A DNA stretch of 64,000 nt from Sphingomonas sp. TREG-RG-20F-R18-01. Lineage in GTDB: Bacteria > Pseudomonadota > Alphaproteobacteria > Sphingomonadales > Sphingomonadaceae. Shown one piece after another: positions 8,910 through 17,547 of the stretch; within the stretch, counting starts at the first letter, position 1; every line of letters begins with the position of its first letter. Where the stretch lies: NCBI RefSeq assembly GCF_022662475.1, contig NZ_JAKNQQ010000003.1:186001-250000 (forward strand), read 5' to 3'. The position numbers were made by a program, and so were the translations under genes. The notes under the pieces are model-generated. The model was not told the origin of the DNA and did no database searches. It saw only the letters and a program-made list of their open reading frames with translations.

Positions 8910-11312
8910 TCACGATTGGCGCGCGCGCAGCGTGATGCCGATCACACGCGGCTCGCTGGGCGTTCCCAGGATGAGGCCGGAATTGCCCGCCTGGATCGTC
9001 AGGTTCTGGATATAGTTGGCGTCGAAGAGGTTGCGCACGAACACCGCGACTTCCAACCCGCTCGCCGCCCGGAACCCGAGGCTGGCGTTGGTCTGGTTGA
9101 AGCCGTCGATCAGCGTGTATCTGGATAGCGTCGGATCACTGTAATAGCTGGTGCGGAAGTTCGAATCACCGTGCAGGATGACGGCGCCTGACCTGAACGG
9201 CACCGCATAATTCAATCCGATCGTTTCCGACCATTTGGACAGGCCCGCAAGCGGCCGTCCGGTAAGGTTGCAGGCGGTCGTCGCATTGGTCTGCACTTCC
9301 AGCGGACATGGCCCGGCCGGATAGTCCTTGTAGCGGCCATCCGCATAAGCGACGTTGCCGCGCAGTTGCAGATTACGGGTGATCTGCGCCGTGACGTCGG
9401 CCTCCGCCCCCTTGACGGTGACTTTCGGGATGTTCGACAAATAACCTCGCAGGGCGACCGTCTGAGAACTGTCGACCAGCGTTGCCTGAAAATCGCGCAC
9501 ATCCGTCAGGTATCCCGCGAGGTTCACCGTAAGTCGCCGATCGAACAGTTGCGACTTCACCCCGATCTCATAGGTTTGATTGCGTTCCGGGCGGATTACC
9601 GCAGTGGTCAGGACGGCCTGGTTCTGCGTGTTCAGCGGCAAGCCCGAAAGGTTGATACCGCCCGACTTGAACCCACGGGCATAGCTGCCGTACGCCAGGA
9701 CCCGGTCCGTCATTTGCCATGCCAGGTTGGCACGTCCCGACAGATTGCTTTCCGTGTCGTGCGCGTCGTAGCTTTGCGGGCGCAGCACGCCGAGCTTCGC
9801 ATTCAATAGCGCGGGGTTGTTCGTTTGCAGTCCGCCGAAGACGAAGGTGGCATAATTGCCGTCCTTGACCTCATAGGTGTAACGCAGGCCACCGGTGGCC
9901 GTGACTCGTGGCAGGATCTTGTAGTTGAGTTCGGCGAAGGCGGCGTAGCTGTCCTCCTTCAGGCGGGTACTGCCGTCGGTACCATATCCGTCGAGGAGAT
10001 TGGCGGGTACGGCGACGGCATTGGCGCCGGTGCCAGTCGTTGGGCCGATCAGCCAGTAGGCTGCCTGCGATCCGTAGACGCTGTTCGGCCGACCGACAAC
10101 TTTCTGGTCGAAATAGTAGAGGCCGGCCACGTAGCCGAGCCGATGTTCGCCGTTGGACGCAAGACGCAGTTCCTGGCTGAACTGATCCTGCCGCGACGGA
10201 ATATGCTGGATTTGCTGGATCGGAAGGCCGGTATAGTCGCGGTCGTTGGCGGCATCCCAGTTCCAGAAGCGCCACGCACTGACCGAGGTGAGCGTGCCAA
10301 ACCCGAGGTTCCAGTCAGCGATCGCCGACACGCCGCCTTCGCTGGTGTTGACCCCGAGGGGGGCATCGATGTCGGTGACGCGGTCATAGGGATTGGTGCT
10401 CGGGGGGGCATAGTTGAGCCCGGCCGCCAGTGCCGCATATTGCCGCGCGGCCGGGCGCAGGCTCTGTCCGACGCGCAGATACACCTGGGTGCAGCATTCG
10501 CTCTCGAAATTGGTGAAGTCCGCGGTCACGTGCAGCGAAACGTCCGTGGTCGGGCGGAACAGCAACTGGCCGCGGATCGCCTGAGTGCCGATGCCGTTCT
10601 GCTTCGCGCCGCTGACGGCATTGCGAATGAAGCCATCCCGACGGGTGGTCACGCCGGAAAGGCGGAAGGCGAGAGTGTCCCCGACCAGCGGACCCGATGC
10701 CGACACCTTCGCCTGAACGAAATTATAGCTGCCGACCGACACCTCTTCGCTGGCTTCGGGAGTGAAGGTCGGCAAGCGGGTCACGACGTTGATCGCGCCC
10801 GCGGTGGTGTTTTTCCCGAACAGCGTACCTTGGGGGCCGCGCAGAACTTCGATCCGCTCGATATCCGAAAAATCGAAGGCGGCGGTGGCCGGGCGGGCGT
10901 GATATACCTGGTCGACGTAGAAGCCGACCCCGGGTTCGAGGCCGTCGTTTGCCTGGCTGACGGCGACGACGCTGCTGCCCAGGCCGCGGATCGTGAACGC
11001 GGTGTTGCGCGGATTTGCCGAGCTGTAAGCCAGGCTGGGTACCAGCAAGCTGAGCTGCTGCGTATTGACAGTATAGGATCGGTCGATCAGCCCGCCGTCG
11101 ACGACGGATACAGCGAGCGGGACCTGTTCCAGGTTTTCGGCACGCCGCCGTGCCGTTACGACGATATTTCCGCCGGATGCCGCCGTTTGCGCGTCAGGGA
11201 GGGTTGTGGCGGAGGAGAGCGGCGCCGCGGTATCGCATGCGTGCGCCACACCCGCATAGCCGATCGCCCAAACCGCCGCCGATGCCAGCGCGGCCCAATT
11301 CCCAGTTCGCAT
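8910..11312 (-). CDS. TonB-dependent receptor
   Basis: An 800-residue receptor with a signal peptide (MRTGNWAALASAAVWAIGYAGVAHA), a TonB-box/plug start NIVVTARRRAENLEQVPLAVSVV, the plug motif IERIEVLRGPQGTLFGKNTTAGAINVVTR split across the plug end, and a 22-strand-type barrel ending in VIGITLRARQS. This subgroup, with a VPLAVSVV plug, is greatly expanded in sphingomonads and imports varied small hydrophobic or siderophore-like compounds. The substrate is unknown. A short AT-rich palindrome lies 40 bp upstream of the start and may be an operator. The quinone reductase follows on the same strand. Confidence 0.9.
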   Translation of the reverse strand: MRTGNWAALASAAVWAIGYAGVAHACDTAAPLSSATTLPDAQTAASGGNIVVTARRRAENLEQVPLAVSVVDGGLIDRSYTVNTQQLSLLVPSLAYSSANPRNTAFTIRGLGSSVVAVSQANDGLEPGVGFYVDQVYHARPATAAFDFSDIERIEVLRGPQGTLFGKNTTAGAINVVTRLPTFTPEASEEVSVGSYNFVQAKVSASGPLVGDTLAFRLSGVTTRRDGFIRNAVSGAKQNGIGTQAIRGQLLFRPTTDVSLHVTADFTNFESECCTQVYLRVGQSLRPAARQYAALAAGLNYAPPSTNPYDRVTDIDAPLGVNTSEGGVSAIADWNLGFGTLTSVSAWRFWNWDAANDRDYTGLPIQQIQHIPSRQDQFSQELRLASNGEHRLGYVAGLYYFDQKVVGRPNSVYGSQAAYWLIGPTTGTGANAVAVPANLLDGYGTDGSTRLKEDSYAAFAELNYKILPRVTATGGLRYTYEVKDGNYATFVFGGLQTNNPALLNAKLGVLRPQSYDAHDTESNLSGRANLAWQMTDRVLAYGSYARGFKSGGINLSGLPLNTQNQAVLTTAVIRPERNQTYEIGVKSQLFDRRLTVNLAGYLTDVRDFQATLVDSSQTVALRGYLSNIPKVTVKGAEADVTAQITRNLQLRGNVAYADGRYKDYPAGPCPLEVQTNATTACNLTGRPLAGLSKWSETIGLNYAVPFRSGAVILHGDSNFRTSYYSDPTLSRYTLIDGFNQTNASLGFRAASGLEVAVFVRNLFDANYIQNLTIQAGNSGLILGTPSEPRVIGITLRARQS

Positions 11313-11351
11313 GTCGTCCCCATTGATCTGTCTCTGCTCGACGACACGCTA

Positions 11352-11367
11352 TATATCGTGAGATATA
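11352..11367. promoter_or_regulatory. Candidate operator upstream of the TonB receptor
   Basis: TATATC and GATATA form a perfect inverted repeat around GTGA, in an AT-rich patch of otherwise GC-rich DNA, 40 bp before the receptor start at 11312. The symmetry and position suggest a dimeric repressor site or promoter overlap. The binding protein cannot be named. Confidence 0.4.
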
Positions 11368-11408
11368 GTCCTGCCTAGCCGACGCGTGCCGGAAAGCCGA
11401 GTAAGCAG

Positions 11409-11436
11409 AAAAAAGGCCCCGGTTTCCCGGGGCCTT
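11409..11436 (-). terminator. Rho-independent terminator of the small secreted-protein gene
   Basis: Read leftward, a 10-bp stem AAGGCCCCGG / CCGGGGCCTT with a 4-base loop is followed directly by six T residues. It lies 69 bp after the stop codon of the leftward gene at 11505-11774. Classic terminator form. Confidence 0.85.
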
Positions 11437-11504
11437 GAGGATCAATTTGTAAACCGCCGAGGATCGGGGAGGGGGCGGCGGTTCCTTGGGTCGCTGAGGG
11501 TTGG

Positions 11505-11774
11505 TCAGTCGAGCCCGACTTCGCGCGAAGCCAGGGGCTGCTTCGGCGAAAGCGTGGCCATTTCGGCGCGAGCGATCTGGCGGCAATTGTGCGGCTGGAA
11601 GATCAGGCCCTTGCCGGTCTGCATGTGAGGTTGGCGAAGTTGGCACCGGGCGAAAGCATTCTGTTCGGTAGCCGAGAGGCTTGTCACGCGATCCTTACCA
11701 CCGCTTGCAACAGCCGGGGCAAAGGCCAGGATCAGCGCGGGAACGGCCGCAATCGTGAACGCGGTGCGAAACAT
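11505..11774 (-). CDS. Small secreted protein of unknown function
   Basis: Not recognised. The product is 89 residues from the ATG at 11774, which has GGAG nine bases upstream; an ATG nine bases earlier is also possible. The first 25 residues (MFRTAFTIAAVPALILAFAPAVASG) form a clear signal peptide. The mature part is short, with two cysteines (ARCQLRQPH and PHNCRQIARA) that could form one disulfide in the periplasm. Codon use is like its neighbours, and a strong terminator follows, which supports a real gene. It is divergent from the two-component system at 11960. Confidence 0.65.
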   Translation of the reverse strand: MFRTAFTIAAVPALILAFAPAVASGGKDRVTSLSATEQNAFARCQLRQPHMQTGKGLIFQPHNCRQIARAEMATLSPKQPLASREVGLD

Positions 11775-11959
11775 GGGGATCATCTCCGGTGGAATTCTAT
11801 TCCGCGGAGATAGGAGGATGGTTTTTCCATCCCTTCGCTGATCTGTGAGGAAACGTTGCCCGGCGCCGGCGGTATCGCCTTGCCCCGGAGGTGCGTTGAC
11901 CGAACAGGTAGGTATCCGTACCGGAACCCTCCAACCCCGAACGGTTAGATGTGCTGCTT

Positions 11960-12673
11960 ATGACGACACCGCCCACGATCGTACTCGTCGAGGACGACCC
12001 CGCGCTGCGCACGCTGACCACTCGTGCGTTGCAGGAACATGGCTACCTCGTTCGGCCTGCCGCATCGGCGCCGGAGATGTGGCTTGCGATGGAGGCGGGG
12101 CCGGTCGATCTCGTCCTGCTCGACATCATGTTGCCGGGAACCGACGGGATCGAATTGTGCCGCAAGCTGCGCCAGCAGAGCAACGTGCCGATCATTTTCG
12201 TCAGCGCGCGCGGCAGTGAGACCGACCGCGTCGTAGGCCTTGAGCTCGGTGCGGATGACTATCTGGCCAAGCCGTTCGGCACGCGCGAACTGACAGCGCG
12301 CATTCGCGCCGTGCTCCGGCGGGTCGATGCGCCGCGGGACGCGCGTGATCGCGAGCAGGGGTTGCTTCGCTTCGATGGTTGGACCGTCAACCTACCGCGC
12401 CGCGAGTTGCGCTCGCCCAGCGGGGCCGTGGTCGACCTGACCGGCGCCGAATTCGATCTCTTGACCAGCTTGCTCGACCACGCAGGCCGGGTGATCGCGC
12501 GGGAGCGGCTGATCGAACTGTCACGGACCCGTATGGGCGACAGCACCGATCGCAGCGTCGACGTTCTGGTCAGCCGGCTGCGGCGCAAGCTCTCGGTCGG
12601 TGATCAGCCCCCGCCGATCGTAACGGTGCGCGGCGTCGGATACATGTTCAACGCGACCGTCGAGCGTTCCTGA
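11960..12673 (+). CDS. OmpR/PhoB-family response regulator
   Basis: A receiver domain is followed by a C-terminal winged helix. Visible receiver residues are Glu11-Asp12, phospho-acceptor Asp55 in LVLLDIMLPG, and the Lys of YLAKPFG. The output domain has VDLTGAEFDLLTSLLDHAGRVIARERL and VDVLVSRLRRKL, ending VRGVGYMF. The ATG at 11960 is preferred over an in-frame GTG at 11951. The stop codon overlaps the start of the kinase gene by one base, so the pair is translationally coupled. The most similar known systems regulate outer-membrane or envelope functions; the target here is unknown. Confidence 0.93.
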   Translation: MTTPPTIVLVEDDPALRTLTTRALQEHGYLVRPAASAPEMWLAMEAGPVDLVLLDIMLPGTDGIELCRKLRQQSNVPIIFVSARGSETDRVVGLELGADDYLAKPFGTRELTARIRAVLRRVDAPRDARDREQGLLRFDGWTVNLPRRELRSPSGAVVDLTGAEFDLLTSLLDHAGRVIARERLIELSRTRMGDSTDRSVDVLVSRLRRKLSVGDQPPPIVTVRGVGYMFNATVERS

Positions 12674-13980
12674 TGCCCACCGTGCGGCCTTCGTTCGGCT
12701 TGATCGGACGGGTCGTGGCCATCCTGCTGTTCGCGACGCTCGTCGAGTTCGGGATGAGCACGGTGTTGTACGAACGCGCCAGCCAGTTTTCGGTCCGCGA
12801 CGATGAAGGCCGACGGCTGGCCGAGCATCTGGTGATTGCCCGGCGCCTCATGGCGGAGCATCCGGTTGCGGAACGATCGGCGATGGCGCGATCTGTATCG
12901 ACGGCACATTACGCGATGGCATGGCGGACCGAGACTCCGCCACCCAGCGATCCGGCGCTTTCCGAAATGCGCGCGAAAGTGCTGGCGTGGGAGCCCGTAC
13001 TGCAATCCGCCCCGTTGCGGATGCGGCTCGAACCCGCGCTGGCTGGCTCCTTCGTAGCGGGCGCGGCGGCCTTGCCGGATGGTAGCTGGCTGTATTTCCG
13101 GACCGCCGAAGCGATCGACAGCCTCGACCAGTCGCGAAATCGCATCCTCATCGCCCTTGGCATTGCGGGCGTGGTGATGGCACTGGGCGGCGGACTGATC
13201 GGACGGACGCTTCGTCCGATGCGGCTGCTGGCGAGTGCAGCGGACCGCTTCGGTACTGCGCAGGCGGCGCCACTCGCGGAGGAAGGGCCGGCCGAAGTAC
13301 GCCGCGTGATCGTAGCCTTCAATCGCATGCAGGCCCGGATTCAGCAGCTTATCGCCGACCGCACCCAGGCACTGGCAGCGGTCGGCCACGATATCCGGAC
13401 GCCGCTCGCGCGGTTGCGGTTGCGGGCCGAGAGCGTGCGGGCGGATGCCGTGCGCGACGAGATCCTCGACGATGTCGCGGAGATGGACGCGATGGTGGGG
13501 TCGTTGCTGGCCTTTCTCGGCGGCGAGGACGATCCGGAGAAGCCCGTACTCGCCGATCTGGCCGTGCTGTGTGCAACGCTGGCCGACGATGCCGCGGATC
13601 ACGGGCGTGCGGTGACCTATATCGGGCCGGATCATCTCGATCATGTCTTTCGACAGCTCGGTCTGAAGCGGGCTCTTTGCAATCTGGTGGAGAATGGCCT
13701 TCATCACGGCGATCACGTTACGATTTCGCTGGCCACGGACAGCGGGACGGTGACGGCCTGCGTGGAGGACGACGGCCCCGGTATCCCGGATTCGCAGTTG
13801 CAGAGCGTGCTCGAGCCGTTCGTGCGGCTCGATACGGCCCGGCGGCGAGACACGCAGGGACTTGGCCTGGGGCTGGCGATCGTATTGCGCGCGGTCGAGC
13901 TCGAGAAGGGGGGCCTGCTGCTGAGCAACCGGCCGCAGGGAGGATTACGCGCGGAGATCCGGTTGCCGCGCGCCCTATAA
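12673..13980 (+). CDS. Membrane sensor histidine kinase partner
   Basis: A 435-residue kinase. A transmembrane helix near residues 10-32 (GRVVAILLFATLVEFGMSTVLY) and a second near 158-178 (ILIALGIAGVVMALGGGLIG) enclose a periplasmic sensor loop of about 125 residues. A HAMP-like segment, the H-box VGHDIRTPLARLRLR with His239, the N-box LCNLVENGLHHG, and the G-boxes VEDDGPGIP and GLGLGLAIV follow. The architecture is EnvZ-like. It phosphorylates the regulator directly upstream, with which it overlaps by one base. No signal can be deduced from the loop. Confidence 0.93.
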   Translation: MPTVRPSFGLIGRVVAILLFATLVEFGMSTVLYERASQFSVRDDEGRRLAEHLVIARRLMAEHPVAERSAMARSVSTAHYAMAWRTETPPPSDPALSEMRAKVLAWEPVLQSAPLRMRLEPALAGSFVAGAAALPDGSWLYFRTAEAIDSLDQSRNRILIALGIAGVVMALGGGLIGRTLRPMRLLASAADRFGTAQAAPLAEEGPAEVRRVIVAFNRMQARIQQLIADRTQALAAVGHDIRTPLARLRLRAESVRADAVRDEILDDVAEMDAMVGSLLAFLGGEDDPEKPVLADLAVLCATLADDAADHGRAVTYIGPDHLDHVFRQLGLKRALCNLVENGLHHGDHVTISLATDSGTVTACVEDDGPGIPDSQLQSVLEPFVRLDTARRRDTQGLGLGLAIVLRAVELEKGGLLLSNRPQGGLRAEIRLPRAL

Positions 13981-14068
13981 CGCGATCCCGGGCAGCATCG
14001 CGGTAAGGGTGCCGAGCCCGCCAGGCCAGTTGCGCAGCGCCGTCACTGATCGTGATTCCGGCGGAAAC

Positions 14069-14083
14069 GCTTTTTTACAAACC
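14069..14083 (+). promoter_or_regulatory. Element GCTTTTTTACAAACC upstream of carbonic anhydrase
   Basis: Differs at two of fifteen positions from GCTTTGTTACAAGCC at 16414-16428 upstream of the porin gene. Both lie in intergenic DNA upstream of rightward genes. It could be a shared regulator site, but two copies are too few to be sure. Confidence 0.25.
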
Positions 14084-14170
14084 TGCCGCGTTGCAGCAAA
14101 GGGCGCTGGCTATCTCATCCTGTGAAATCCGCGCAGTCCCCAAGCGCGGTAAAGAGCAGGAGCAAAGTCC

Positions 14171-14866
14171 ATGAACGAGCTCATCGGTCGCATCTTCGAT
14201 TTCCAGAAGAACGTCTTTCCCCACCAGAGCAAATTGTACGCCAACCTCGCCGCGAACGGCCAGCGCCCCAAGGCGTTGATCGTGTCGTGCGCGGACTCAC
14301 GGGTCGTGCCGGAAGAAATACTCCAGGCCGCCCCCGGCGATCTTTTCGTGTGCCGGAACGCCGGCAACATCGTGCCCCCGTTCAGCACTGCCAATGGCGG
14401 TGTGACGTCGACGGTCGAATTCGCCGTGATGGCCTTGGGCGTCCGCGACATCATCGTCTGCGGCCACTCGGACTGCGGCGCGATGAAGGCCCTGATGAAC
14501 CCGGCATCGCTGAGTACCATGCCCAATGTGGCAGCGTGGCTGCGGCACAGTCACGCTGCACACAGCGTGGTGAGCGATGGCTATCCGGAACTCGCGGGTA
14601 CCGAGCAGGTCCGTGCGGCCGCCCTCGAGAACGTCGTCGTGCAGCTGGCGCACCTGCGGACGCATCCGTCGGTCGCGTCCGGCATTGCCCGCGGTGAATT
14701 GGCGCTACACGGCTGGTTCTTCGACATTCACAATGGCGTGGTGCTGGCGCTGGACGGCATTACCGGCCGCTTCGAGGAAATTCGCGACGATCGCCCAATG
14801 CCGGTCGCGCTCGCGGCGCAACAGCGGCTTGCGGCCGGCGAGCCTCTCCTGGAGGCGGCGGAATGA
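14171..14866 (+). CDS. Beta-class carbonic anhydrase
   Basis: A 231-residue cytoplasmic zinc enzyme interconverting CO2 and bicarbonate. Zinc and catalytic residues are in place: Cys40-Ala-Asp42-Ser-Arg44, His99 and Cys102 (CGHSDCGAM). An AGGAG lies before the ATG. The last four bases overlap the start of the SulP gene (ATGA), so both are translated together. A carbonic anhydrase paired with a SulP carrier suggests the two handle bicarbonate jointly; this is inference from linkage, though such pairs and fusions are known in bacteria. Confidence 0.95.
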   Translation: MNELIGRIFDFQKNVFPHQSKLYANLAANGQRPKALIVSCADSRVVPEEILQAAPGDLFVCRNAGNIVPPFSTANGGVTSTVEFAVMALGVRDIIVCGHSDCGAMKALMNPASLSTMPNVAAWLRHSHAAHSVVSDGYPELAGTEQVRAAALENVVVQLAHLRTHPSVASGIARGELALHGWFFDIHNGVVLALDGITGRFEEIRDDRPMPVALAAQQRLAAGEPLLEAAE

Positions 14867-16392
14867 CCGCACTCGGTGTGAAGCTTCCGACATTGGCCAT
14901 TGCTTCGCGGGACTTGACGGCGTCGATCGTCGTGTTTCTCGTCGCGATGCCGCTGTGCATGGGCATCGCGGTCGCTTCGGGCGTTCCCCCCGAGAAGGGG
15001 CTGATCACCGGCATCATCGGCGGCATCATCGTCGGTGGATTCTCCGGCTCCCCGCTGCAGGTCTCCGGGCCGGCGGCGGGGCTTGCCGTGGTGGTATTCG
15101 AACTGGTTCGGGACAAGGGCCTGTCCGCGCTCGGGCCGATCCTCATTCTCGCCGGCCTGATCCAGCTGGTCGCCGGCATCCTGAAAGTGGGCGGATGGTT
15201 TCGCGCCATCTCGCCCGCGGTCGTACACGGGATGCTCGCTGGGATCGGTGTCCTGATCGTCGTCGGACAGTTTCACGTCCTCTTCGACGCGAAGCCGCTG
15301 CCGAGCGGATTGCAGAACCTCGTCGCCATTCCGGAACGGCTGCTTGGCCTGTCGCCGGTCAACCTGTCGAACGTCGAGCATGCGTTCATGATCGGCGTTC
15401 TCACGATCCTCGCGATGCTTGGGTGGGAACGTTTCCGTCCGGCCGCGCTCAAGCAGGTTCCCGCTGCGCTCGTCGGGGTGCTGATCGGCACACTGACCGC
15501 CTATACCCTGGGTCTGCAGATCAACCGGGTCGATGTGCCGCAGTCGATCGTCGCCGCGATTACGCTTCCCGGACCGACGTTCCTTGCCAAGTGGATGGAT
15601 CCGTCGATCATCGTCGCAGCGCTCGCCATCGCCTTCATCGCCAGCGCCGAGACCCTCCTGTCGGCGGCCGCCGTCGACCGGATGCACAACGGTGTTCGGA
15701 CAAACTACAACAAGGAGCTTCGCGCGCAGGGGATCGGCAACCTGTTGTGCGGCGTGGCGGGTGCGTTGCCGATGACCGGTGTGATCGTGCGCAGTTCTGC
15801 CAATGTGCAAGCGGGCGCGACGACCCGGTTGTCGACCATGTTGCACGGGGTCTGGATCCTTGGTTTCGTCGCGCTCCTTCCATGGCTGCTGCGGGAGGTC
15901 CCAATGGCGGCGCTGGGTGCCGTGCTCGTCATCACCGGCATGCGTCTGGTCAGCCTCGCGCACGTCAAACATCTGTTTCACAGCTATGGGGTCTTGCCGG
16001 CGCTGATCTGGGCGGTGACCCTGGTCGTTGTCGTGACGGAAGATCTGCTGACCGGCGTATTGGTCGGGATCGCGTTGTCTTTGCTCGAACTCGTGCCGCA
16101 TGCACGACGCCTCCGGCTCAACGTCGTGCGGCCGGGCGCGGCCGCCAATGGCGACATGGCCCTGTCGGGTAGCGCGACGTTCGTCACCCTTCCCAAACTG
16201 TCCGATACGCTCGACTCGCTCCCGCTGCGGGGCCCGGACCATGGGTTCGTGCGGATGGACGTCTCGGGACTGACCAAGGTCGACCACACCTGCGCCGAGT
16301 TGATGAAGGAGTTCATGACGCGGCGTCGGGCAGGGGGGAACCCGGTCGAGCTGACGGGCGCTTCGCCCAGCCTGGCAGCGATGATCGCCTGA
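14863..16392 (+). CDS. SulP-family inorganic anion transporter
   Basis: A 509-residue polytopic inner-membrane protein. The first half has the SulP core (ASRDLTASIVVFLVAMPLCMGIAVASGVPPEKGLITGIIGGI, SGPAAGLAVVVFEL), and later helices include IASAETLLSAAAVDRMH. A short cytoplasmic STAS-like end follows (residues about 440-509, GFVRMDVSGLTKVDHTCAELM). Family members carry sulfate, bicarbonate or dicarboxylates. Coupling to the carbonic anhydrase gene favours bicarbonate uptake in this case. Transport direction and ion are not shown by the sequence. Confidence 0.92.
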   Translation: MTALGVKLPTLAIASRDLTASIVVFLVAMPLCMGIAVASGVPPEKGLITGIIGGIIVGGFSGSPLQVSGPAAGLAVVVFELVRDKGLSALGPILILAGLIQLVAGILKVGGWFRAISPAVVHGMLAGIGVLIVVGQFHVLFDAKPLPSGLQNLVAIPERLLGLSPVNLSNVEHAFMIGVLTILAMLGWERFRPAALKQVPAALVGVLIGTLTAYTLGLQINRVDVPQSIVAAITLPGPTFLAKWMDPSIIVAALAIAFIASAETLLSAAAVDRMHNGVRTNYNKELRAQGIGNLLCGVAGALPMTGVIVRSSANVQAGATTRLSTMLHGVWILGFVALLPWLLREVPMAALGAVLVITGMRLVSLAHVKHLFHSYGVLPALIWAVTLVVVVTEDLLTGVLVGIALSLLELVPHARRLRLNVVRPGAAANGDMALSGSATFVTLPKLSDTLDSLPLRGPDHGFVRMDVSGLTKVDHTCAELMKEFMTRRRAGGNPVELTGASPSLAAMIA

Positions 16393-16413
16393 CCCGATCC
16401 CCGGCGCGGCAAT

Positions 16414-16428
16414 GCTTTGTTACAAGCC
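16414..16428 (+). promoter_or_regulatory. Element GCTTTGTTACAAGCC upstream of the TorF porin
   Basis: Partly palindromic (GCTT...AAGC), 137 bp before the porin start, and matching 13 of 15 bases of the element at 14069-14083. It may be a site for a regulator shared with the carbonic anhydrase operon, or chance. Confidence 0.25.
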
Positions 16429-16564
16429 AGCAAGGCTGCCGTGCCGGATGGATGGTAGTGGATCCGGGTTCGAGCGGACCGTTCCCCATTGTCCACCATG
16501 ACGATGAGAGGGTCGGCAGCTTGGCCCCAGGCGGGAACCTTTCCTTGGATCAGAAGGGTATCCC

Positions 16565-17374
16565 ATGTTTCGTCATTGTATCGCTGTCTCCCTGTGTCTG
16601 CTGGCCGTACCGGCTGTTGCGCAGGATACCGCCCCGCCACCGCCGGTCACGGTTACCGGCACTGTGGCGCTTGTGTCGGATTACCGCTTTCGTGGCGTCT
16701 CTCAGTCCGACGAGGCGTTTGCGCTGCAGGGCGGCGCCACGCTGACGCATGAAAGCGGGTTTTACGGTGGCTTCTGGGGCTCGAACCTGGCGGGCTGGGG
16801 TACGTTCGGCGGTGCCAATCTCGAACTCGATCTGATCGGTGGCTACAAACGCGCGATCGGAAGCGGCACGATCGATGTCGGCGTGACCTGGTACATGTAC
16901 CCCGGCGGCGCGGACACTACCGACTTCGCCGAGCCCTATGCCAAAATCAGTGGCACGCTTGGCCCGGCGACGTTGCTGGGCGGGGTGGCCTACGCGCCCA
17001 AGCAGCGGGCACTCGGCAACTTTTCGAATACGCCGCAAAGTCGGGGGCAAAGCGAGGACAACCTCTATCTGTGGGGGGACGCAAGCGTCGGCGTTCCGAC
17101 GACCAAGCTCACGGCCAAGGCGCACATCGGCTATTCGGACGGCAATCCCGGGCTAGGGCCTAACGGGACCAGCGTCGCGCCGACGGGAAAGTATTGGGAC
17201 TGGCTGCTCGGGCTCGACTATGTGATCGGACCGGTGACGCTCGGGGCAGCGTATGTCGACACCGATATCAGTCGGTCGGAGGCGGCCTATCTCCAGCCCA
17301 ATTTCTCGCGCACCAAGAACGGCGAGTCCATCGCCAACGGCAAGGTGCTATTCTCCGTAACCGCCGCATTCTGA
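16565..17374 (+). CDS. TorF-family putative porin
   Basis: A 269-residue outer-membrane protein with a signal peptide (MFRHCIAVSLCLLAVPAVAQ). The mature start VTVTGTVALVSDYRFRGVSQSDEAFALQGG is the signature of the TorF/Gcw_chp family common in proteobacteria. Alternating beta-strand patterns follow (FYGGFWGSNL, NLELDLIGGYK, GTIDVGVTWYMYPGG) and the protein ends in aromatic Phe, as expected for barrel assembly by BAM. AAGGG precedes the ATG. The permeating solute is unknown. Confidence 0.9.
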   Translation: MFRHCIAVSLCLLAVPAVAQDTAPPPPVTVTGTVALVSDYRFRGVSQSDEAFALQGGATLTHESGFYGGFWGSNLAGWGTFGGANLELDLIGGYKRAIGSGTIDVGVTWYMYPGGADTTDFAEPYAKISGTLGPATLLGGVAYAPKQRALGNFSNTPQSRGQSEDNLYLWGDASVGVPTTKLTAKAHIGYSDGNPGLGPNGTSVAPTGKYWDWLLGLDYVIGPVTLGAAYVDTDISRSEAAYLQPNFSRTKNGESIANGKVLFSVTAAF

Positions 17375-17387
17375 CAGAAGCGCCAAA

Positions 17388-17431
17388 GGACACCGCACGG
17401 TGTCCACGGTAATGTTCCCATCCACGGGAAC
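17388..17431. terminator. Two tandem hairpins after the porin gene
   Basis: GGACACCG-CA-CGGTGTCC (17388-17405) and GTTCCC-ATCCAC-GGGAAC (17414-17431) are perfect inverted repeats. Neither is followed by a T-run, so this is a candidate terminator or RNA-stability element at the porin mRNA end rather than a textbook one. Confidence 0.5.
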
Positions 17432-17547
17432 GGTGGCCAGCCGCCAAGCGCTATGGGCGCTGGACGGGTGGTCAAGAAGCGCGGGGGGTGCCGGTGTGTC
17501 CCCTGCGCTTCCGCCGCGGCCCCGGCAGTATATCGAGAGAATGACGC

